NCBI GenBank assembly: GCA_001803165.1
Contig: MHAZ01000021.1
Span: forward strand, 671,009-735,008
Source: Stygiobacter sp. RIFOXYC2_FULL_38_25
Lineage (GTDB): Bacteria > Bacteroidota > Ignavibacteria > Ignavibacteriales > Melioribacteraceae
DNA length: 64,000 nucleotides
Direction of reading: 5' to 3'
Part shown: positions 1 to 8,526 of the stretch, piece after piece
Position numbering within the stretch: the stretch's first letter is position 1
Layout: each line of letters starts with the position of its first letter
The notes under the pieces: generated by a model
What the model saw: only the letters and a program-made list of their open reading frames with translations
Database searches by the model: none
Told to the model about the DNA's origin: nothing
Program-made: the position numbers and the translations under genes

Positions 1-1
1 T

Positions 2-400
2 AGCTTTCAATTCAAGAGTGAGTTTGCTACATGGTTGTTTAGAATTACGACAAACGTATGTCTAACGCACAAATCAAGAAAGCGCGATCATGAATCAATT
101 GATAAAGAAATTATGAGCGAAGAAGAAAGCGGCAAAACTTTAGCTGAAATAATTCCCAGCGATGATAATGTTGAAAGAGCGGCATCGAACAAAGATTTAC
201 TTAGTTATATACGCGCGGCAATGGAGTTGCTGCCAAACAAACAAAAGATGGTTTTCTCGTTAAGATACCTGGAAGAATATAAGATTAAAGAGATTGCGGA
301 AATGATGCAGTGTACCGAAGGCGCAGTAAAAAGTTATCTGTTTACGGCAACACATAAGATGAGAGCAAAATTAAAAAACATTGTTTTGGAAGAATTATGA
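2..400 (+). CDS. ECF RNA polymerase sigma factor, 5'-truncated by window edge
   Basis: The reading frame is open from base 2, so the gene begins before the window and only its C-terminal ~132 residues are seen. The visible part starts in region 2 (FATWLFRITTNVC, the usual end of sigma region 2) and ends with a sigma-70 region 4 helix-turn-helix (LPNKQKMVFSLRYLEEYKIKEIAEMM...GAVKSYLFTA). This is the layout of ECF (RpoE-like) sigma factors. The stop overlaps the start of the next gene by 4 bp (ATGA), and that gene encodes a membrane protein with an anti-sigma-like layout, so the two probably form a sigma/anti-sigma pair that drives this envelope operon. The family call is firm; the regulon is inference. 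Confidence 0.9.
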   Translation, partial: SFQFKSEFATWLFRITTNVCLTHKSRKRDHESIDKEIMSEEESGKTLAEIIPSDDNVERAASNKDLLSYIRAAMELLPNKQKMVFSLRYLEEYKIKEIAEMMQCTEGAVKSYLFTATHKMRAKLKNIVLEEL

Positions 401-1353
401 ACATAGAAAAATTTTCTGAGAACGCTTACCTCTATCTTCTTGATGAAATGGAAGCAGAAGAAAGGATCGAATTCGAAAATATTCTTATGCAAGATGATGT
501 GTTGAAACGAGAATTTGATAAAATAAAAGCAGATATAGCTTTATTTGAAGGGGCGAAACCAGCCGAAGTTACTGAAGCGGAACTTACTTCAATAAGGAAT
601 AATCTTTTCCGTACGATTAGAAATCAAGATGCAGTTCTTCAGCCGGAGAGTCTGAAAAATAAAATCAGAAGAATGTTACTAAATAATTACAGCTTGGCTT
701 TTGGAGGTATTGCAACATTTGTACTAGGTATTGGAATTGGTTACATGTTTTTATTCTCAAAAGGAGTAACAAACTCGCTGAAGCAAGAAGCGCCAATAGA
801 AATTAGTTTACAGAAAAAAGCTGAAGTAATTGATGAAAGCACGCCAGCTTTGAAAGCAAGCACGGCAAGCGAAACAGAAAAAACAAGCGGAACCCAATCA
901 ACAGTAGTCAGAGGCGGTTTTAATGAAGCGTCTGTCAAACACGCTCTAATTAATGCGCTGCTGGGGAAAAGCAATCCGGGAATTAGAATTAAAAGTATTA
1001 GTATGCTGTCGGATCAAGTAGAAAGAGAAGCATTTAAACCGGATGTAAAAATTAAAAATGCACTCGTTAAATCTATGAAAGAAGATTCGAATCCGGTAGT
1101 AAGAAGCGAAGCTTTAAATGTTCTTAAAAAATATCCATTTGATAATGAAATAAGAGATGCGCTGCTGTTTGTTCTTGCTAACGATAAAAATTCCGGACTT
1201 CGAGTTTCGGCAATAAATGCTTTAACAGATATAGAACTGCAAGGAATATTTATAGATGAAGTAATAAAACAAGTACTAACTAAAAGAGTAGAAGCCGATA
1301 GAAATACATTTGTAAAATACCGGGCGGCTTCAATACTTAAGGAGGCTGAATAA
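397..1353 (+). CDS. Single-pass membrane protein with HEAT-like repeats, probable anti-sigma factor
   Basis: 318 aa. The N-terminal ~95 residues are charged and presumably cytoplasmic, opening with an 'ENAYLYLLDEMEAEER' segment that resembles the start of anti-sigma domains, although no HxxxCxxC zinc motif is present. One membrane helix lies at about residues 95-120 (FGGIATFVLGIGIGYMFLF). The periplasmic part has a low-complexity Thr/Ser linker and then about three HEAT-like helical repeats (residues ~175-318, units containing 'NPGIRIKSIS', 'NPVVRSEALN' and 'NSGLRVSAIN'). Translational coupling to the upstream ECF sigma gene (4-bp overlap) supports the anti-sigma role. The HEAT repeats could be the sensory domain. 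A weaker alternative is a generic HEAT-repeat membrane protein. Confidence 0.72.
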   Translation: MNIEKFSENAYLYLLDEMEAEERIEFENILMQDDVLKREFDKIKADIALFEGAKPAEVTEAELTSIRNNLFRTIRNQDAVLQPESLKNKIRRMLLNNYSLAFGGIATFVLGIGIGYMFLFSKGVTNSLKQEAPIEISLQKKAEVIDESTPALKASTASETEKTSGTQSTVVRGGFNEASVKHALINALLGKSNPGIRIKSISMLSDQVEREAFKPDVKIKNALVKSMKEDSNPVVRSEALNVLKKYPFDNEIRDALLFVLANDKNSGLRVSAINALTDIELQGIFIDEVIKQVLTKRVEADRNTFVKYRAASILKEAE

Positions 1354-1354
1354 C

Positions 1355-2500
1355 ATGAAAAAGATAAAATTATTATCGCTTGCACTTTTGATTTTAGCGG
1401 CAGCAGTTGGTTCGGTTACAGCGAAAGATAATGAAGGTAAATCGAAATCATTTAAAATTGCCAAAGGTGGAACGCTAATAGTTGAAGTACAACGTGGCAA
1501 TATAATGGTTCAAACTTCGGATAAAGACGAAATTCAATTAGATGCCGTGGGCATAAGCAGCGAAGGGCAAGAGAACATTGAAGCCACCGTAAGCGGAAAC
1601 AAATTGACAGTAAGATATAATCAAAGTGAATTTGATTCGGATGAGGTTTCGTTCAACTTTATTGTTCCGACTAAATTGAATTTTGATCTTAAAACGAATT
1701 CCGGCGACATCAAATTCAAAAACAATATTGACGGAAATATTTTTGCAGATACTTACGGCGGCAATATTTTAACAAAAAATGTTGCGGGCAATCTTAAAGC
1801 AGAAACCAAGGGCGGCGATATTGTTCTAGGTGATATTTCCGGTGGTTGTAATGTTAATACTTACGGAGGTGATATTTCAATAGGCGCTTTAACAGGCAAC
1901 GATACAAAAATCTCTACAAGCGGCGGCGATATTAAGATTAAAAAATCCACCACCGGTGTTAGCGCGAAAACATACGGCGGCGATATAATTGTTGGTGATC
2001 TTGGCGGGGATTCCGAGTTAGTTACTTCCGGAGGCGATGTTATCGCGGCTAATGTTATCGGTAATATTAGAATGGAAACATACGGCGGCGATCTTAAACT
2101 CGATGGTGCTAAAGGAAGTGTTCGTGCTAAAACTAGCGGCGGAAATATTGAGATGAAGAATATCGAAGGAAGTGTTGATATTAAAACGATGTCCGGTTCA
2201 ATTTCTATTGAGCTAAATCCTGCCCGGAATAGTACAAGCAGAATTTCAACTAATGCAGGCTCAATAGAGTTAACTGTTCCTTCATTTGCAAAAACAACTA
2301 TTGACGCGCGCATTTATGTTTTGGGGTGGTGGAAAGAAGCCAAGGATACTTATAAGATTAATTCGGAATTTGAAGTAACAACGGAAGATTTTGACGCTGA
2401 AGACAAAAGCATAAAGTCTAATTATGTGTTGAACGGGGGCGGAAGTGTCATACATCTTAAAACAACTAATGACGACATAACTATTAGAAAGAGCAAATAA
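1355..2500 (+). CDS. DUF4097-family beta-repeat envelope protein
   Basis: 381 aa with a classical signal peptide (MKK, hydrophobic core, cleavage near VTA-K at ~residue 24). A strong AAGGAGG ribosome binding site precedes the ATG. The body is a run of short beta-strand repeats spaced roughly 18-25 residues apart and built around (T)xGGDI/GGNI turns: SGDI, YGGNI, KGGDI, YGGDI, SGGDI, YGGDI, SGGDV, YGGDL, SGGNI, MSGSI. This is typical of DUF4097/adhesin-like right-handed beta folds exported to the periplasm or surface. It follows the sigma/anti-sigma genes by 1 bp and precedes a paralogue by 10 bp, so it belongs to the same operon. No enzymatic function is known. Confidence 0.85.
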   Translation: MKKIKLLSLALLILAAAVGSVTAKDNEGKSKSFKIAKGGTLIVEVQRGNIMVQTSDKDEIQLDAVGISSEGQENIEATVSGNKLTVRYNQSEFDSDEVSFNFIVPTKLNFDLKTNSGDIKFKNNIDGNIFADTYGGNILTKNVAGNLKAETKGGDIVLGDISGGCNVNTYGGDISIGALTGNDTKISTSGGDIKIKKSTTGVSAKTYGGDIIVGDLGGDSELVTSGGDVIAANVIGNIRMETYGGDLKLDGAKGSVRAKTSGGNIEMKNIEGSVDIKTMSGSISIELNPARNSTSRISTNAGSIELTVPSFAKTTIDARIYVLGWWKEAKDTYKINSEFEVTTEDFDAEDKSIKSNYVLNGGGSVIHLKTTNDDITIRKSK

Positions 2501-2510
2501 GGAGTTTACA

Positions 2511-3662
2511 ATGAAAAAGAGTTTAGTGTTTGGAATGTTTCTAATTGCGGTTTTTCTCACTGCTTCTGCATTCCGGTTTGCCGGACGCACTGGTGAGGAT
2601 GATAAGAAATTAAATAAAGAATTTAATGTTAAGCCCGGCGGCAAATTAAATTTGGATTTAAACACCGGTGGTTCAATTCAAATTGAGGGCTGGGAAAAGG
2701 ATGTTGTTAAAGTAGCGGCAACTATTAATGGAGATGATGCCGAAGATGTTGAGTTTACAATTGACCAAAACGGAAACGATGTCAATGTAACTTCGAAATA
2801 CAAAACAAGGGAAAAATCGCGTAGTGTTGATGTGAAACTTTTTGTAACTATACCTAAAAAGTATAACGTTGATTATCAGACTATGGGTGGAACCGTTTTA
2901 ATATCTAAAGCCGAAGGAAGTTTTGAAGGACAAACAATGGGTGGCGAAATTAAATTAAGTTCTCTTAAGGGTAAGGTCGAAATGAAAACAATGGGCGGTG
3001 GTATCAACATTAAGAATTGCGACCTTGACGGAAAAGTTGAAACAATGGGTGGTGCTATTGATGTTGACGATCTTGTAGGTACAGTAAACTTATCAACAAT
3101 GGGTGGCAGCATTAAACAAAGTAATGTGCGTTCAAGAAACTCAGAAGATAGAAATGGAGTTACAATTTCTACAATGGGCGGCGAGATTATTGTTGATGAA
3201 GCAATGAACGGCGCTAAAGTAAAAACAATGGGAGGCGGAATAACCGTAAATAAAGCTGCAAAATTTGTTGAAGCTGAAACCATGGGCGGGAATATCGAGA
3301 TAAAAGAAATTGATGGAAAAGTTAAAGCAACAACTATGGGAGGGAATATCGAAGTTAAAATGACCGGCAATCCGGCAAGTGGTGATAGGGAAGTTTATTT
3401 AAGATCTATGGGCGGAAAAGTTTATCTAACCGTTCCGGAAAAACTATCCATGGATGTTGAAATAGAAATCGGTTATGACAAGAAACATGATGATGTGAAA
3501 ATTGAGAGTGACTTTGATCTTAAGCTAATGAAAGATGTAACAAAGAATGATTCAAAGAGCTATAACAAAAAGTATTTAATTGGTACCGGTTCTTTTAACG
3601 GAGGGAAAAACAAATTAACTATCAAAACATTTGGCGGCGACGTCCATTTGAAGAAGGGATAG
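2511..3662 (+). CDS. DUF4097-family protein with TMGG repeats
   Basis: 383 aa paralogue of the preceding gene. It has an N-terminal signal peptide (hydrophobic segment ending near AFRFAG) and a good AAGGAG ribosome binding site. Its beta repeats carry the invariant turn TMGG nine times (as in QTMGGEI, KTMGGGI, ETMGGAI, STMGGSI) plus one SMGG, spaced about 16-30 residues apart. Each turn is followed by a hydrophobic/charged strand. Such regular repeats suggest an elongated beta-helix in the periplasm or on the surface. It is the last gene of the sigma-led operon, followed by a bidirectional hairpin terminator. Function is unknown. Confidence 0.85.
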   Translation: MKKSLVFGMFLIAVFLTASAFRFAGRTGEDDKKLNKEFNVKPGGKLNLDLNTGGSIQIEGWEKDVVKVAATINGDDAEDVEFTIDQNGNDVNVTSKYKTREKSRSVDVKLFVTIPKKYNVDYQTMGGTVLISKAEGSFEGQTMGGEIKLSSLKGKVEMKTMGGGINIKNCDLDGKVETMGGAIDVDDLVGTVNLSTMGGSIKQSNVRSRNSEDRNGVTISTMGGEIIVDEAMNGAKVKTMGGGITVNKAAKFVEAETMGGNIEIKEIDGKVKATTMGGNIEVKMTGNPASGDREVYLRSMGGKVYLTVPEKLSMDVEIEIGYDKKHDDVKIESDFDLKLMKDVTKNDSKSYNKKYLIGTGSFNGGKNKLTIKTFGGDVHLKKG

Positions 3663-3681
3663 AATTTCTTTCGAAGGAAGC

Positions 3682-3701
3682 AGCCCGTAATAGTGCGGGC
3701 T
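3682..3701. terminator. Bidirectional hairpin terminator
   Basis: The inverted repeat AGCCCG...CGGGCT with an 8-nt loop is followed by a T-rich stretch on the plus strand. It sits between the convergent DUF4097 gene and the anti-sigma gene, overlapping the last bases of the latter. Confidence 0.6.
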
Positions 3702-3936
3702 ATTCTTTCAATCCGAGAATATCCAAAAGTCTGTTGTGAGCTTCGTCAGGAAGTTCAACATTATATTTCTTGTAAAACTCTATTGTTGTTTCTACGGAAT
3801 TGAAATAATGCTTACAGTTGTCGCAATTTTCCATGTGCGCTTTGATTGAAATACACTTAGCCGAGTTTAATTCCTCTCCCAAATTGTCGCAAATGTGAAG
3901 CATTACTTCTTTGCAAGTTGGTTTTATTTCACTCAT
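3700..3936 (-). CDS. Zinc-finger anti-sigma factor (zf-HC2-like)
   Basis: 78 aa with the zinc-binding anti-sigma motif HxxxCxxC (AHMENCDNC, around residue 33) preceded by an earlier Cys pair (CKEVMLHIC). This is the minimal anti-sigma (ZAS) domain, with no membrane segment, so it should be a soluble anti-sigma, possibly redox- or metal-sensitive. Its start overlaps the end of the upstream ECF sigma gene by 8 bp, the usual arrangement for a cognate pair. Length and motif fit short ZAS proteins; partner specificity is inferred from the overlap. Confidence 0.85.
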   Translation of the reverse strand: MSEIKPTCKEVMLHICDNLGEELNSAKCISIKAHMENCDNCKHYFNSVETTIEFYKKYNVELPDEAHNRLLDILGLKE

Positions 3937-4525
3937 AAGCTAACACCTTGTTTAATTCATTTCTCAAAAACGATCTTGCGCGGTGAAGTCTGGACTTGGT
4001 AGCCGCAACGGAAAGCTCTACCATCTTCGCCGTTTCCTCTGTAGAGAATCCTTCAACATCACGCAACAAGAAGACAACTCTATATTCAGCCGGTAGTTTC
4101 TGAATTGCTGCATCCAACATGTTTTTCAATTCAACGTTCTCGGTAACTTTATCCGGCGTTACTTTCCAGTCGGCAATTTCTTTCTCATCAATTGAAGCGT
4201 TATCATCTTCAAACGAAGAGTATTCGTGTTTACTCTGAGAGCGCGCTAACATTAAGCAATGATTAGACACAACACGGTAAAGCCAAGTAGAGAGTTTCGA
4301 TTGTCCGCTGAACTGGTTTAGGCTTTTTACCATGCTCAGAAAAGTTTCCTGCATAGTGTTTTCGGCTTTTTCCTTGTTACGGCAAATTTTAAATGAGAAA
4401 TTGTAAACAGTCTGCTCGTAAAGTTTAACCAATTCACTAAGGGCTTTTCTATCGCCGCTCTGCGCTAATGCAATAAGTTTTTCTTCTTCCATAATAAGAT
4501 GATTCTTTTCCGCTGAAGATTCCAA
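3929..4525 (-). CDS. ECF RNA polymerase sigma factor (RpoE-like)
   Basis: 198 aa, full length for an ECF sigma factor. Region 2 is seen at about residues 25-95 (LVKLYEQTVYNFSFKICRNKEKAENTMQETF...STWLYRVVSNHCL). Region 4 is at about 130-190 (LPAEYRVVFLLRDVEGFSTEETAKMVELSVAATKSRLHRAR). It is transcribed with the zinc-finger anti-sigma that overlaps its 3' end. The target regulon is not visible. The DUF4097 operon converges on this pair, so these may be two separately evolved ECF modules placed side by side. Confidence 0.93.
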   Translation of the reverse strand: MESSAEKNHLIMEEEKLIALAQSGDRKALSELVKLYEQTVYNFSFKICRNKEKAENTMQETFLSMVKSLNQFSGQSKLSTWLYRVVSNHCLMLARSQSKHEYSSFEDDNASIDEKEIADWKVTPDKVTENVELKNMLDAAIQKLPAEYRVVFLLRDVEGFSTEETAKMVELSVAATKSRLHRARSFLRNELNKVLAYE

Positions 4526-4528
4526 AAT

Positions 4529-5143
4529 TTATTTGTTATCTAAACTTCGCCACATATACAAACTTGCAATTGTACAGTAAGGATGCCAATTGTTTTTCTT
4601 GGCAACCAGCTCAACCTTTTGTTCAGTGGGCATTTTTTTCAGTTGGTAATTTAACATAACCGCTTTGCGAATGCCAAGATCGCCGGTGGGTAAAATATTT
4701 GGTCTGCCAAGCGTAAACATTAAAAACATGTGTGCGCTCCACACTCCAATTCCTTTAACTTTGGTCAGTTCGGCAATTACTTCATCGTCGGTTTTGCGTG
4801 AGATACCTGTGAGACTAACTTCTTTAGAGAGCACTTTTTGTGATAAATCTTTTACGTAACTTACCTTTGCGTTGGAAAGACCAATGCCGCGTAAAACAGA
4901 ATGCTCTGTTGCAAGAATTAACTCCGGTTCCGGTTTATTGGCAAAATAATCCATAAACCGCTTTTGGATGGAATCCGCAGCTTTTGTGGAAAGCTGCTGC
5001 CCGATAATAGCTCCTAATAATAAATTGAAGTATTTGCGGTGAGAACGTAAATTACGGATGCCATAGTTTTTTATTATTTCACTTAGTATTTTATCGTGCT
5101 TGCATAGATGCTTTATTCCTTTATCGAATTCACTTTTGTGCAT
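4529..5143 (-). CDS. DNA-3-methyladenine glycosylase II-like (HhH-GPD superfamily)
   Basis: About 204 aa. This is a base-excision repair glycosylase expected to remove alkylated bases (3-methyladenine type). A helix-hairpin-helix lies at 'LTKVKGIGVWSAHMFLMFTLGRPNILPTGD', ending in the catalytic Asp of the GPD loop (PTGDLGIRKA). The AlkA-like N-terminal 'LLGAIIGQQLSTKAA' helix is present. The ATG at 5143 is preferred because GAGGA lies about 9 nt upstream; a GTG at 5158 would add five residues. It lacks the extra N-terminal domain of E. coli AlkA, so it resembles the compact bacterial versions. It is divergent from the sensor kinase gene, with only ~30 bp between starts. Confidence 0.85.
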   Translation of the reverse strand: MHKSEFDKGIKHLCKHDKILSEIIKNYGIRNLRSHRKYFNLLLGAIIGQQLSTKAADSIQKRFMDYFANKPEPELILATEHSVLRGIGLSNAKVSYVKDLSQKVLSKEVSLTGISRKTDDEVIAELTKVKGIGVWSAHMFLMFTLGRPNILPTGDLGIRKAVMLNYQLKKMPTEQKVELVAKKNNWHPYCTIASLYMWRSLDNK

Positions 5144-5172
5144 AAATTTTTTCCTCACTTATAGGCGTACAA

Positions 5173-7599
5173 ATGGAAAATCAGTTGATGGTTTCGTTAA
5201 GTAAGAACAAGTTACTTAAAAACGCGGATATAGAAAATATTGACCTGAGAGGAATTAAGGGCAGACTGATAACAATTGGCGAGGGGGAAATACTTTTCCG
5301 TGAAGGCGATTATGCAGACCATATATTCCTTGTTGTAAGCGGTGAAATTAATCTATTAAAAAAACGCCTGCTTGGCAAAACAAAATCTTTCATTTTTAAC
5401 GAGAATGATTTCTTTGGGCAGGAAGAATTTTTTGAAGAAACTTCGAGAACATCAACCGCGGTAGCGCTTAGAGATACGTACTTAATTTCGTTAATGAAAG
5501 AAGAAGTTGATGAGCTGATAAGGCAAGATCATCAAGTGATGCTTAATCTCCGTGAGCCAATGTCTGAAATTGAAGAAGAAATGAATTTCAAGCGAGCAGC
5601 AACCATGGAAACAAAAAGAGAAGAAAAACTCACTCCGCCAACTTGGACAGAACCAATTGATGAAACTCCTCCTGCACAAAGTGAAGAAAAAGTCGAAGAC
5701 CATTCCAACACTCATTTATTCTTCCAATCAATTTCTGATTCCAGCCGCTTCGAAGAAGAGAATCTAGTTCATTCTTTAGAAAAAGTTGAAGAACCTAAAA
5801 AAGAAAATCCGTTTGACGATACCATGACTTTTGGTTCCGACATTTATAACGAAGATGGAATAATAAAAGCTGAATTTGAATTGCCGGGAGAACCGCCGGT
5901 TGAAAAAGAACCGGTCATTAAAAAGGAAGAACCCAAACCATTTGTTGAAATGCCGCAGCCGGGCATAAGCGTAAAGCCGGAAGAAGATCTAAACGACGCT
6001 TTGTTTAATATGCTTAGCGGTAGTTCTCTTCCCATAGATGAGCCATTTCAGAAAATTGAAGCTTCACAAACTCCCGGTCAAAAACATGAAGTGCCTGCAC
6101 CAGCTCAGCCAAAAGAAGATGATAATCAATTCTTTGCTGCTATGGGATTTGAAGAGCCCAAAGAAACTATCCCGCCGGTTAAAGAAGAGCCAAAATATAA
6201 TATAGAATCAATGGCGCCAACTACAGCCGAGTTAGAACCGCCTCAAAACCCTCCGCCTTTTAAACCGGTTCCGCATGATTATGAAAGCGAAGATATTTTT
6301 GCTGAGGCAGATGCTCAAATTAAAGCATTGGCTAAGGAAGAAGAACCAGCGCCTACTCCGGTTGATGAAACCCCAGCAGCACCTCCTATTAGAAATTATA
6401 CCCTTCCCGCTACAGAAGATTCCCGAATGTCTAAAGATGAACTTGAGATGATTTTGCGTGCAGCGGAAATGGTTAACTCAACAATTAAGATTGATGAGCT
6501 GCTGCGTAACATTGTTGATGTAGCCACAGAGTTAACCGGCGCCGATAGGGGAACTCTTTATCTTGTTGATAAAGAGAAAAATGAATTATGGTCGCTTGTT
6601 CTAATTGGCAACAATGTAAAAGAAATCAGATTAAGAATTGGGGAAGGACTTGCCGGATATGTAGCTAAAAGCGGTGAAACTCTAAATATTAAAGATGTAC
6701 AGGGCGACCCTCGCTTCAATAAAGACTTCGATAGAACAAGCGGTTACGTAACAAGAAATATGATCTGTTTCCCAATAAAAAATAATACCGGCTTGATAAT
6801 TGGCGTTCTACAATTACTTAACAGTAAGAAAGGTGAATTTTCCGGTCGCGATGAAGTATTTCTTGCGGCATTATCTATTCACTCTGCCATAGCTTTACAA
6901 AACGCGGAACTTGTAGAAAAACTTTTAACTGCAGAACGTGTTCACTCACTTGGCAAGATGGCAAACTTCTTAATTCAAGATATAAAGAAGCCGGTTTTGG
7001 TTAGCAAACGCTACGCGGAACATCTTCTTCATAAACAACTGCCGCAAGATTCAATTCAGATTATTGAAATGCTTTTGGAACAGCTTGTGCAAGTTGCCGA
7101 TCTTGTTCAAACGACATCCAGCTATTCGGAAGGGAAAACAATTCTTCGTGCGGTCAATGTTAGTTTAAACAATACTTTGGCAGATTACACGTCACGCGTT
7201 GAAACCTTTGTAGTTTCGCGCAACTGCCAGATATACAACGAGTTTGAAAAAGATGTAACCGTAAAGGTTGATATAAAAGAATTCTTCCAGTGTTACATGC
7301 ACATCATAAAGAATGCTTGCGATGCTATGCCGGAAGGAGGAAGCATTTATGTTTCAACTAAACGGGATAACAAAAACATTAAAATATTTATTCGGGATAA
7401 CGGACTAGGGATTCCGGAAGGCTTTACGGAAAAAATATTTGAGCCGTTTATGTCTTACGGAAAAAAAGAAGGAACCGGTCTCGGACTTGCAATCACAAAG
7501 AAAATAGTTGAAGCACATAGTGGAAAAATTGAAGTTGAGAGCACAACCGGAACCGGCGCAACTTTTATCATTACGCTTCCCGTAGCTTCTTTATTTTAA
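5173..7599 (+). CDS. Cyclic-nucleotide-binding / GAF / HATPase sensor protein
   Basis: 808 aa, no signal peptide or membrane helix. Domain order is: a cNMP-binding (CAP_ED) domain at ~25-130 (FREGDYADHIFLVVSGEINLL, then a degenerate phosphate-binding segment); a long Pro/Glu-rich disordered linker at ~140-415; a GAF domain at ~430-585; a dimerisation-like helix pair; and a HATPase_c domain at ~690-805 with N box (IIKNACDAM), G1 (DNGLGIP) and G2 (GTGLGLAI) intact. In the H-box, where HE is expected, the sequence reads IQDIKKPV (Gln602), so the phospho-acceptor His appears missing. It may therefore act as a pseudo-kinase or by a non-canonical mechanism. No response regulator is adjacent. The next gene (miaA) begins 21 bp downstream. 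Confidence 0.85.
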   Translation: MENQLMVSLSKNKLLKNADIENIDLRGIKGRLITIGEGEILFREGDYADHIFLVVSGEINLLKKRLLGKTKSFIFNENDFFGQEEFFEETSRTSTAVALRDTYLISLMKEEVDELIRQDHQVMLNLREPMSEIEEEMNFKRAATMETKREEKLTPPTWTEPIDETPPAQSEEKVEDHSNTHLFFQSISDSSRFEEENLVHSLEKVEEPKKENPFDDTMTFGSDIYNEDGIIKAEFELPGEPPVEKEPVIKKEEPKPFVEMPQPGISVKPEEDLNDALFNMLSGSSLPIDEPFQKIEASQTPGQKHEVPAPAQPKEDDNQFFAAMGFEEPKETIPPVKEEPKYNIESMAPTTAELEPPQNPPPFKPVPHDYESEDIFAEADAQIKALAKEEEPAPTPVDETPAAPPIRNYTLPATEDSRMSKDELEMILRAAEMVNSTIKIDELLRNIVDVATELTGADRGTLYLVDKEKNELWSLVLIGNNVKEIRLRIGEGLAGYVAKSGETLNIKDVQGDPRFNKDFDRTSGYVTRNMICFPIKNNTGLIIGVLQLLNSKKGEFSGRDEVFLAALSIHSAIALQNAELVEKLLTAERVHSLGKMANFLIQDIKKPVLVSKRYAEHLLHKQLPQDSIQIIEMLLEQLVQVADLVQTTSSYSEGKTILRAVNVSLNNTLADYTSRVETFVVSRNCQIYNEFEKDVTVKVDIKEFFQCYMHIIKNACDAMPEGGSIYVSTKRDNKNIKIFIRDNGLGIPEGFTEKIFEPFMSYGKKEGTGLGLAITKKIVEAHSGKIEVESTTGTGATFIITLPVASLF

Positions 7600-7620
7600 T
7601 AATGCATAGGTAGAAACTCT

Positions 7621-8526
7621 ATGCAATATAATCTTATTACCATTCTAGGTCCTACCGCAGTTGGTAAAACACGTTTAGCAGCACTTCTGGCGCACAAGTT
7701 TGATGGAGAAATTATTTCTGCCGATTCGCGTCAAGTGTACCGCGGAATGGATATTGGAACCGGCAAAGATTTAAAAGATTATGAAGTTGAGGGGAAAATT
7801 ATCCCTTACCATCTAATTGATGTTTACGATCCGCAGCACGAATACAACTTATTCTACTTCTACAAAATGTTTTTCAGCGCATATCATAAAATTGAACTGA
7901 ACAAAAAAGCACCTTTTCTTGCCGGCGGAACCGGATTGTTCATTCATTCCATTTTAAAAGATTATGGTTTGGGTGAAGTAGAGTTCAACAAGCATCGCTA
8001 TGATGAATTAAACGAAATGGATTATGATGAACTAGCTTATAGATTGGTAGAGCTTCAGCCAAAGCAGCACAACACAACCGATCTAGTAACTAAAGAAAGA
8101 GTTATTCGTGCCTTGATGATTGCAGAAGAAAAGGACTCGAAAACGATTGAGTACAAGAAGGAAATCAAATCACTGGTGATTGGAGTAGCATTACCTAGAG
8201 AAATTGTGAGGAAACGGATAACGCTTCGGTTAAAAGAAAGATTGCAAAACGGAATGATTGAAGAAGTGGAAAGACTAATTGCGGAAGGAGTTACGTTTGA
8301 GCGCCTCGAACAACTTGGACTTGAATATAAATTTGTCGCAAAGTATCTGCAGAATCAATTGTCTAAAGAAGAAATGTTTGAGAGATTAAATACCGCCATT
8401 CATCAATTTGCTAAACGGCAGATGACCTGGTACCGCAAAATGGAACGTGAAGGAATTGAGATCAACTGGATAGAGGGACCAGATTATAAGCAAGCAGAAA
8501 AGCTAATCCGGGAAAAATATTTCTGA
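7621..8526 (+). CDS. miaA: tRNA dimethylallyltransferase
   Basis: 301 aa, the usual length for MiaA, which transfers a dimethylallyl group to N6 of A37 in tRNAs that read UNN codons. The P-loop GPTAVGKT is at residues ~10-17. It is followed by the conserved 'ISADSRQVYRGMDIGTGK' block, 'PYHLIDV', the 'AGGTGLFI' segment, and 'RQMTWYRK' near the C-terminus. It is preceded by AGGTAG and shares its stop/start (TGATG) with the downstream glycosyltransferase, so the two are cotranscribed. Confidence 0.97.
   Translation: MQYNLITILGPTAVGKTRLAALLAHKFDGEIISADSRQVYRGMDIGTGKDLKDYEVEGKIIPYHLIDVYDPQHEYNLFYFYKMFFSAYHKIELNKKAPFLAGGTGLFIHSILKDYGLGEVEFNKHRYDELNEMDYDELAYRLVELQPKQHNTTDLVTKERVIRALMIAEEKDSKTIEYKKEIKSLVIGVALPREIVRKRITLRLKERLQNGMIEEVERLIAEGVTFERLEQLGLEYKFVAKYLQNQLSKEEMFERLNTAIHQFAKRQMTWYRKMEREGIEINWIEGPDYKQAEKLIREKYF

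Noticed and set aside
1861..3370. Long antisense frames opposite the DUF4097 genes (for example 1861-2313 and 2876-3370, minus strand)
   Set aside because: They arise because the repeated GGY/GGD codons leave the reverse frame without stops; their proteins are Pro/Ile-rich repeats with no start signals.
2876..3370. Regular spaced units that might suggest a CRISPR or tandem DNA repeat
   Set aside because: The regularity is at protein level (TMGG turns); DNA units differ and spacing varies.
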